Source: DATKKX01 sp035542775 (GTDB taxonomy: Bacteria; Planctomycetota; Phycisphaerae; UBA1845; UTPLA1). Taken from it: a DNA stretch of 13,738 nt. The first letter of the stretch is position 1; the number at the start of each line of letters is the position of its first letter. Below the pieces are notes generated by a model. That model ran no database searches and was not told where the DNA came from. It saw nothing but the letters and a program-made list of their open reading frames with translations. Below, in pieces: positions 8,242 to 13,738 of the stretch. The DNA is taken from assembly GCA_035542775.1 (NCBI GenBank), contig DATKKX010000208.1, positions 1-13,738 on the forward strand. Direction: 5' to 3'. A program made the translations under genes and the position numbers.

Positions 8242-8811
8242 CTACGTCCAGATCTGGAAATACGCCCGGGTCCGCCGATCCTCCCGCAGCTTGGCAATCG
8301 CATTGTGCAACCGCGATTTGACCGTCCCCATCGGAATCTGCAGGCTCTCGGCGATCTCCTCCAGCGACATGCCGTCCACAAACCGCATCAACAGCACCTC
8401 CCGATGGGCCTGCGGCAGCGCCGCCAGCACGCCGATCAGATCGCCTTCACGCGACCGCTGCTCGGGCGAATCGCCCGGCGCCGCCACCTGATCCAGGACG
8501 GCGTCCGCGGCTCCTCCCCGCCCCCGCTTCCGGCGCAGCGTCAGCGCGATGTTCTTCACCGCCGGGTACAAAAACGTGGTCAGCTTCACCCACAGGTTCA
8601 GCTTCGGCGTCCGCTTCAGGAAATAAGTGAAGGTCTCCTGCAAGACGTCGAGCGCGTCGTGCTCGTTGCCCGTGAACCGATATGCCAGTCGAAACACCCA
8701 ATCCCGGTGCCGTTGGTACAGCTCCTCGAACGCCTCCACGTGCCCGAGATTCATCGCCTCGATGAGTTCGGCGTCAGGCGTCGGTCCGGCATCGGGAGCG
8801 GATTTGTCCAT
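8242..8811 (-). CDS. ECF-family RNA polymerase sigma factor
   Basis: A 189-residue protein (197 from an alternative ATG at 8835; neither has a clear ribosome site, and the shorter form matches the usual ECF N terminus). Region 2 covers about residues 8-80: EAFEELYQRHRDWVFRLAYR, then DALDVLQETF, the -10 recognition helix. Region 4 begins near residue 125: LPQAHREVLLMRFVDGMSLEEIAE, with the helix-turn-helix SLQIPMGTVKSRLHNA that binds the -35 element. There is no region 1 or 3, as expected for group 4. Likely targets are its own operon downstream (dockerin, cohesin-like, VIT-VWA, lipoprotein). The 163-bp gap before it separates it from the thioredoxin-like gene and should hold its own promoter. 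Confidence 0.95.
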   Translation of the reverse strand: MDKSAPDAGPTPDAELIEAMNLGHVEAFEELYQRHRDWVFRLAYRFTGNEHDALDVLQETFTYFLKRTPKLNLWVKLTTFLYPAVKNIALTLRRKRGRGGAADAVLDQVAAPGDSPEQRSREGDLIGVLAALPQAHREVLLMRFVDGMSLEEIAESLQIPMGTVKSRLHNAIAKLREDRRTRAYFQIWT

Positions 8812-8974
8812 GCGTTCGCCCAGGCATACATACAATCTGAACGAACAGCATAACGGCCAATCGCCGCGAAGGTGAGTCCATGGCCCTGCCGGCCCCGAAG
8901 GGACGGACTATATGTCTTCCCGGCGGGTAGACCGATGTCTCCGCGTGAAGCAGTCGACGCTGATCGCGTCTGGC

Positions 8975-9538
8975 TCAGATGGGCGTCTCGATTTTCTTCG
9001 GTGGTGGAGGCTCCGCTTTCTTGGGAGCGGGCGGTTCCGCCTTCTTCGGCGCCGACGGTTCCGCCTTCTTCTCTGCCGGCTCCGCCGTGCTCGGCGCCGG
9101 GGCCGTCGACGTACCCGGCTTCGCCTCAGCCTTCGCTCGGCGGAGCCAGGCCAGGAAGTCCTCGTCGGTCGGCACAGGATTGACGTACTTGGCGGTGTAG
9201 ACCATCTTGCCGTTGGGGTCGCACATCACGCAGACTTGCGGCTGCACGACCTTATAGCGGTTCTTGTACGGAGCGGACCACGCGAATTCCAGCTCCACGT
9301 TCACCGTATCCATCAGTTCCTTCTTGATGGCCGGGTTTTCGAAGACCTTCATCTTCATGTTGCGATGCTGCGTCGAATCCCAGGCCTTGAAATAGAACAG
9401 CAGCGCCTTGTTCTGTTCCTTGGCCAGTCGTTCGGCGAACGCTGCATCGATGTACCAGGTCGGCCCGCAGCCGCCCGCCAGGAGCAGCAGCGCTCCCAGG
9501 CACCATGACGCTCGACTCACCCGGCTTCGATGTCCCAT
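8975..9538 (-). CDS. Thioredoxin-like lipoprotein with Lys/Pro/Ala repeat tail
   Basis: A 187-residue protein starting at the ATG at 9538, with AGGA six bases upstream; longer frames from 9592 or 9556 lack as good a site. Residues 1-24 form a lipoprotein signal (GALLLLAGGC). The body (about 30-140) resembles a thioredoxin fold: KALLFYFKAWDSTQHRNMK, then VNVELEF and VCVMCDPNGKMVYTAKYV. The usual active-site CxxC after the first strand is replaced by W53-D-S-T, so classical disulfide chemistry there is unlikely. A separate C103-V-M-C106 lies in the later strand and might bind metal or a haem/thiol partner. Residues 150-187 are a low-complexity AEPPAPKK tail that may contact cell wall or polyanions. 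It lies between rne and the sigma gene and is not clearly in either operon. Confidence 0.85.
   Translation of the reverse strand: MGHRSRVSRASWCLGALLLLAGGCGPTWYIDAAFAERLAKEQNKALLFYFKAWDSTQHRNMKMKVFENPAIKKELMDTVNVELEFAWSAPYKNRYKVVQPQVCVMCDPNGKMVYTAKYVNPVPTDEDFLAWLRRAKAEAKPGTSTAPAPSTAEPAEKKAEPSAPKKAEPPAPKKAEPPPPKKIETPI
8993..9070 (-). repeat. Three tandem 24-bp coding repeats
   Basis: The C-terminal tail of the thioredoxin-like lipoprotein is encoded by three 24-bp units (8993-9016, 9017-9040, 9041-9064), each for KKAEPxxP, plus a final KK. Codons vary slightly between units, so the array is old or diverging. Copy number could vary between strains. Confidence 0.75.
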
Positions 9539-9632
9539 CAGTTTCCTGTCCGACATATGATCTCTACACCTGTCCTTCAATGCGTATGACAAATGCGGTG
9601 CCCGAGGAAGTCAGGCTGACCGGCGAAGCAAT

Positions 9633-12380
9633 TCATCTGCCACCGCCGCCGCTGCGCCGCCCGCGCCGTCGCCCGCCACGTCTGCGGCCGCCGGCGCGCC
9701 CATGATTGTTACCCGGAGGCCGTTGCCCCGGCAAGACGCCGGCACGGCCGCCCTCTCCGCCGGGCATCGGCCGGTCCGCAGGACGATCGCCGGGCACATT
9801 GCGACCCGGCTCCAGGTCAGCCCCCGTCACGGGGACTTCCCGCCCTCGCCGATCAGTACAAGACACCCGAACCTCGTCGACGTTAAGATCGTCTCTGGCG
9901 TGAATGCGGATGGTCTGGCCGGTGGCCCGCTCCAGATCGGTCAATTGGTGGCGCTTGCGATTCAGCAGATCGTTGGCCACCATTTGCGACACACCCACGT
10001 CAACGCTGGCGACGCCCGGCCGGTTGCTCGCCAGACGGATCTGCCGCATCACGTCCAGGCTCGCCGATTCCGGCGTCTTCACCCGGCCGCTGCCGGCGCA
10101 GCGCGGACAATCCCGATAGATGCTCTTGGCGAACGACGGGCGTTGCCGCTGCCGGGTCATCTCCAAAATGCCGAACTTGGAGATCCGCAGCAGCTTGGCC
10201 CGCTCCTTGTGCTTCTTCAGGGCATCGGCGAAGCGCCGCTCCACAGCCCGGCGATGCTTTTCCTGCGTCATGTCGATCAAGTCGCAGATAATCAGGCCGC
10301 CCATATCACGCAGCCGTAATTGGCGGGCGATCTCGTCCACCGCCTCCAGGTTGACCCGGTAGGCGGTCTCCTCGGCGTTCTCGGGAATCCGAAACCGGCC
10401 GCTGTTCACGTCGATGGCCACCAGAGCCTCGGTCTGCTCGATCACCACTGAGCCGCCGCAAGGGAGCGGCACCTGTCGCGAGTGCAGCTTGTCGATCTCC
10501 GATTCGATGCCATAGCGATGGAACATCGGCTCCGCGCCGGTGTACTCCTCCACCACGTCCTGCGACCGCGGACTGGCGATCGACAGGAAATCCCGCACCC
10601 GCCCCGCCACCGTCGGGCTGTCCACCACGATCTTGCCCAGGTTGGCGTCGTACACGTCGCGGATCGTGCGAATGACCAGGTCGGATTCCTTGTAGAGCTC
10701 CGCCGGGGCGGGCTCCTTCTTCAAGCGGATGGCCACCTTGCGCCACAAGCGGGTCAGATAATTCAAATCCCGCTGGAGATCCCGCTTGGGGCGATCCACG
10801 CCCGCGGTCCGCACGATGAAGCCCATCCCCTTGGGCAGCGACAACTGCCCGAGGGCCTCGCGGAGCTTCCGCCGCTGCTCGTCATCCTCGATCTTCCGGG
10901 AGACGCCGAGCTGCTCCATATCCGGCATCATCACCAGGAACCGGCCCGGCAGGGAGACATACGAAGACAATGTCGGGCCTTTGGTTCCGATTCCTTCCTT
11001 GATGACCTGAACCACAAGCTCCTGCCCCCGCCGCAGACAACTCTGAATCGGCGGCCGGTGCCGCCGCGGCGTCTTCTTGCCCACCAGCTCGGGCTCGCCC
11101 CGGCTCTCGGGGAAATACTTGGGGTGCAGATCGCTGATGTGGAGAAAGCCGTGCAACGGCAAACCGAAATCGATGAACGCTGCCTGGATGGACGGCTCCA
11201 CGTTGGTGACGCGTCCCTTGTAGATGTTGCCAACGTTCGACGTGGCCGTCGCCCGCTCGATGTACAACTCCTCGAGCCGTCCATCACACATCAGGGCGAT
11301 TCGGCACTCGTCGCCGTCGGAAACGTTGATCAGCATCTCCCTTTTTTCCGCCGGGACATGCTCCGTGATCTTGCCTTCTTTCGCCGACGACGGCCGGCGC
11401 CTGTCCGTCTCGTCTCGGGACGTGACCTCGACGAAGCCGGTCGGCCCCTCCTGTTCCACGACCGCCGGTTCGAAATCGAGCCTCTCGGCAAGTTCCGAGG
11501 GCTCTGCCTCAGCGGGCGGGGCTATGCTTGCGGGCGCTTCAGTCCGCCCCGCTGCTCGCGGTGGAGGCTGGCCGGTCCCTGTGGCCGCCTCGGAGAACCG
11601 TCCGCGGCCCCTCCGACGCCTGCCACGGTCCCGCGATTCCGGCTTGGCCGCTTCCCGATCCGCTTCATCGATCCTTGGGCGCGTATCGAGTTTCCGCTCT
11701 CCCGCAACCAATCCGCGGTCAACTCGCTCGGCTGTGAAGGAGGCGGGCTCGCGCTCTTCACTGATCCTGGGCGCCGGCGAGGAAACTTGGCTGCGATCCG
11801 CGACCGGCTCCTGAAAGCCGCGCCGACCTCTGCCGTGGCGCCCCCGCCTGTCTGATCCCGCCGGACGATCCCGGACATCCATGCCGACGCGTCTGTCGTC
11901 TTCACGACGCTCTTCCGCATGTCTGTCTTCTTCACGCCCCTCCAGAACCGGGCTTTCCTCGACCGCCGCGCCCAGATCTTCACCCTGCGCGACGGACGCT
12001 GCGGACGCTCGGTCCGCCTCGATCTGAGTCCGGAAAACCGAATCCGGTTCCAGGATTCCGGCACCGAAGGCCGAGTCCCGGCTCACGGCAGCCGTGGCGG
12101 GAGACGTCGCTCCCGGCTTTTCTGTCTCCTCCCGTGTTGCCGGCGGTTCCTCCGGCGTCTCCGGGCGAGTCTCCCAGCTTTCCACGCGGGCCTCCGCCGC
12201 TACCGACGGCGCCTCCATGGGCATTTCCTCCACCTGCGGCGCCGGCTGCTGATCTCCGCCCTCTCGCTCAATCTCTGTTTTCTTCGCCGCGGCCCCCGAC
12301 CTCGAGGTTCCTCGCTTCTTCCGCATCGCCGGTCGTGCGGTACTGCCTGTCTTCTTGGATCGCGATTTCTGTTTCGCCAC
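9633..12380 (-). CDS. rne: Ribonuclease E/G with long disordered N-terminal extension
   Basis: An endoribonuclease for mRNA decay and rRNA processing, 915 aa from the GTG at 12380, which has GAGG six bases upstream; an ATG at 12386 has GAGG abutting it and is less suitable. Residues 1-348 are low-complexity, Glu/Arg/Pro-rich and likely disordered. The catalytic part starts near 349 (REMLINVSDG), followed by an S1 domain (GNIYKGRVTNVEPSIQAAFI, HGFLHISD) with an insertion around PRRHRPP. Metal-binding D657 (DVNSG) and D700 (CDLIDM) are 43 residues apart, as D303/D346 are in E. coli RNase E. The Zn-link C758-P-R-C761 is 58 residues after D700, again as in E. coli. The C terminus is a Gly/Arg-rich tail. 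Tails on both sides resemble actinobacterial RNase E more than the E. coli form. Confidence 0.95.
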   Translation of the reverse strand: MAKQKSRSKKTGSTARPAMRKKRGTSRSGAAAKKTEIEREGGDQQPAPQVEEMPMEAPSVAAEARVESWETRPETPEEPPATREETEKPGATSPATAAVSRDSAFGAGILEPDSVFRTQIEADRASAASVAQGEDLGAAVEESPVLEGREEDRHAEERREDDRRVGMDVRDRPAGSDRRGRHGRGRRGFQEPVADRSQVSSPAPRISEEREPASFTAERVDRGLVAGERKLDTRPRIDEADREAAKPESRDRGRRRRGRGRFSEAATGTGQPPPRAAGRTEAPASIAPPAEAEPSELAERLDFEPAVVEQEGPTGFVEVTSRDETDRRRPSSAKEGKITEHVPAEKREMLINVSDGDECRIALMCDGRLEELYIERATATSNVGNIYKGRVTNVEPSIQAAFIDFGLPLHGFLHISDLHPKYFPESRGEPELVGKKTPRRHRPPIQSCLRRGQELVVQVIKEGIGTKGPTLSSYVSLPGRFLVMMPDMEQLGVSRKIEDDEQRRKLREALGQLSLPKGMGFIVRTAGVDRPKRDLQRDLNYLTRLWRKVAIRLKKEPAPAELYKESDLVIRTIRDVYDANLGKIVVDSPTVAGRVRDFLSIASPRSQDVVEEYTGAEPMFHRYGIESEIDKLHSRQVPLPCGGSVVIEQTEALVAIDVNSGRFRIPENAEETAYRVNLEAVDEIARQLRLRDMGGLIICDLIDMTQEKHRRAVERRFADALKKHKERAKLLRISKFGILEMTRQRQRPSFAKSIYRDCPRCAGSGRVKTPESASLDVMRQIRLASNRPGVASVDVGVSQMVANDLLNRKRHQLTDLERATGQTIRIHARDDLNVDEVRVSCTDRRGREVPVTGADLEPGRNVPGDRPADRPMPGGEGGRAGVLPGQRPPGNNHGRAGGRRRGGRRRGRRSGGGGR

Positions 12381-12438
12381 AATCATCCTCGTTCTGGGGA
12401 TCGCACTGGCCGGATTGGGCCACGGGACATGCTGTTCT

Positions 12439-13071
12439 TCACGGTGTGTATTGCGTCTCGCGCCGACACAGCCTGTGAAGATAGTCACGGCTCGGTAGAC
12501 CAAGGGCCTCGAGCACTTCGCTCGGCCGAGCCGTACCTTCTTGTGTAATTGTCTGCGACCAGGTCACTCGTTGCGGCGTCATCTCGATGCTCGAGATATA
12601 CGGCCGAATGTCGATGGCCTTGCCGGTTCTGGCTTTCGGCGTCACTCGGTCGATCATCACATGCTCTTGCGACAGGATGTCGACCGCCCGCTGAGCCACC
12701 GCGGCATGAAGCGAAGGCCCGATTTCCAACGAATACCAAACCTTGCAAGGTCGCCGGCGATCTCCGGCTTCCAACATTTCGGCGGCGAGCAGATTCAGGC
12801 CCGCAGGCATCTCCCGCCGCAACCGGTCCAGCACGTCTGCCGGCGCCACCTCCGACGCCACCTCAACCACCAGCAGTTCGTCCAGCGATGCCACGCCGAC
12901 CGGGCGGGGCAGCGCTATTCTCAGGCGGGGCTGGGGATTGAACCCCTGCGAGTAGGACACGGGTATCCTGGCCCGTGCCAGAGCTCGCTCAAACAACCGC
13001 AACGAATCGTGATGGGAGATGAATCGTAGGTCGCCCTCGACGGCGTACCGAATCGCCAAACAATTGCGCAA
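12439..13071 (-). CDS. DUF2344 (TIGR03936) family protein
   Basis: A 210-residue protein. The N terminus RYAVEGDLRFISHHDSLRLF, then the YSQGFNPQPRLRIALPRPVG block, is the hallmark of DUF2344. This family is usually encoded beside, or fused to, a B12-binding radical-SAM protein and just upstream of rng/rne. Here rne follows 58 bp later, but the gene upstream is ptsI, not a radical-SAM gene. The frame opens with a TTG at 13071 (a second TTG is at 13059); no ATG is available near the domain start, and a TGA lies six codons upstream. Its biochemical role is not established; the association with RNase E/G and ribosomal-protein genes suggests RNA or ribosome metabolism. Confidence 0.9.
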   Translation of the reverse strand: MRNCLAIRYAVEGDLRFISHHDSLRLFERALARARIPVSYSQGFNPQPRLRIALPRPVGVASLDELLVVEVASEVAPADVLDRLRREMPAGLNLLAAEMLEAGDRRRPCKVWYSLEIGPSLHAAVAQRAVDILSQEHVMIDRVTPKARTGKAIDIRPYISSIEMTPQRVTWSQTITQEGTARPSEVLEALGLPSRDYLHRLCRRETQYTP

Positions 13072-13086
13072 TCCGTCCGCGATCCC

Positions 13087-13287
13087 TCACTGAAATAAGG
13101 TTCTTCCCGACGCAGGAGCGCTAACGTCGCGTCCCGTCGGCATGTTTTTCTCATCACCCGCCTGCACGGCAGGTGGCGGGAAGGCACTCTGCTGAGGCGG
13201 TCCTCGCCCGCTGTTGCCCTCTCGCGACCCGCCGACTCCGTTGGCGCCTCGCGACCTCAGGAAGGGTCTGTTCTTCTGCTCTGCCAT
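13087..13287 (-). CDS. Doubtful 66-codon frame, in phase with the DUF2344 gene
   Basis: ATG at 13287 with AAGGG three to four bases upstream, ending at TGA 13087-13089. The product is low-complexity (Gly/Arg/Pro/Gln-rich, no domain, no signal). The frame is the same as DUF2344, separated from its TTG start by the TGA and five codons. It may be a genuine short protein, a former N-terminal extension cut by a stop codon, or chance. A GC hairpin (13157-13180) lies inside it, without a T-tract. Confidence 0.3.
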   Translation of the reverse strand: MAEQKNRPFLRSRGANGVGGSREGNSGRGPPQQSAFPPPAVQAGDEKNMPTGRDVSAPASGRTLFQ

Positions 13288-13329
13288 GCGCCCTTCGCGC
13301 CGATGTCGGCGCCGTTCAGCCGGGCGCTC

Positions 13330-13738
13330 TCAAATATCTCCCCAGACCTTCCGTGTCTCATCTCGAAGGAAGTTTAGCACTTCCCGCTCTGTCTCGAACG
13401 ACAAAACTCTCCGTTTTACCCTCTCGGCATCGGCTAACGTGACACTGCGGATGATCTTCTTGACCCGCGGGATGTTATTTGCGGCCATGGAGAACGTGCG
13501 CAATCCCATGCCAAGCAACAAGATAGTGAAAAGAGGATCGCCGGCCATCTCGCCGCACAGACTCACCGCCACACCCGCCCGGCAACCCTCCCGAATCACA
13601 CCTCGGATCAGCCGCAGAATCGACGGATCCGCCGGCGTGTACAGTTGAGCCACGCGTTCATTGGAGCGATCCACCGCCAGCGTGTACTGGATCAGGTCGT
13701 TCGTCCCGATGCTCATGAAGTCCACTTCCCGGGCCAGT
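13330..13738 (-). CDS. ptsI: Phosphoenolpyruvate-protein phosphotransferase (PTS enzyme I), C-terminal part
   Basis: The last 135 or so residues of enzyme I; the 5' end is beyond the right edge. Reading inward from 13737: LAREVDF, then MSIGTNDLIQYTLAVDR and LYTPADPSILRLI, both highly conserved in the PEP-binding barrel. SLCGEMAGDP contains the catalytic Cys (C502 in E. coli). The protein ends with a short helix (FETEREVLNFLRDETRKVWGDI) at TGA 13330. Enzyme I transfers phosphate from PEP to HPr at the head of the sugar PTS. In Planctomycetota a full sugar PTS is not always present, and enzyme I may serve a nitrogen- or regulation-type branch. About 40 bp separate its stop from the small ORF that follows. 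Confidence 0.95.
   Translation of the reverse strand, partial: LAREVDFMSIGTNDLIQYTLAVDRSNERVAQLYTPADPSILRLIRGVIREGCRAGVAVSLCGEMAGDPLFTILLLGMGLRTFSMAANNIPRVKKIIRSVTLADAERVKRRVLSFETEREVLNFLRDETRKVWGDI

Noticed and set aside
10482..11855. A 457-codon plus-strand frame
   Set aside because: Antisense to the RNase E/G gene, whose domains and catalytic residues are unmistakable; the composition is a codon-bias shadow.
13157..13180. GC-rich hairpin CCCGCC...GGCGGG considered as a ptsI terminator
   Set aside because: No T-tract follows on either strand, and it is about 150 bp past the ptsI stop.

Overview
The window suggests a GC-rich Planctomycetota genome, possibly Phycisphaerae-like. The grounds are an ECF sigma factor followed by a dockerin-bearing membrane protein, several short lipoproteins, a VIT/VWA surface lipoprotein, and a 23S rRNA gene with no 16S gene directly upstream. 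The assignment rests on gene content and family knowledge, not on a database search. Almost everything is on the minus strand; one small gene (3503-3706) is on the plus strand.

Positions 1-3500 hold an unusual rRNA region, read right to left. A TTGACA/TAGATT promoter (3257-3284) comes first. It is followed by about 170 nt of hairpin-rich sequence ending in a strong intrinsic terminator (3084-3113), a candidate small RNA or attenuating leader. Next come tRNA-Ile(GAU), tRNA-Ala(UGC), a boxA antitermination element, and the 5' two thirds of 23S rRNA, which runs off the left edge. Two very short reading frames predicted to encode membrane peptides (24 and 52 aa) lie in the spacers between these RNA genes. 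No 16S gene is seen.

Positions 3500-8811 hold one small plus-strand gene and a convergent minus-strand operon, separated by a perfect bidirectional terminator (3776-3811). The operon order is ECF sigma factor, single-pass membrane protein with an outward dockerin domain (in the usual anti-sigma position), secreted cohesin-like beta-sandwich protein, VIT-VWA lipoprotein, and a smaller lipoprotein. The dockerin and cohesin-like genes overlap by 4 bp. The layout suggests a surface adhesion or sensing module in which a dockerin-tipped membrane protein controls the sigma factor. That idea is inference.

Positions 8975-13738 hold a thioredoxin-like lipoprotein with a Lys/Pro/Ala tail, and an RNase E/G with a complete catalytic core and a disordered N-terminal extension of about 350 residues. 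They are followed by a DUF2344 protein without its usual radical-SAM partner next to it, a doubtful 66-codon frame, and the 3' end of ptsI (PTS enzyme I), cut by the right edge.
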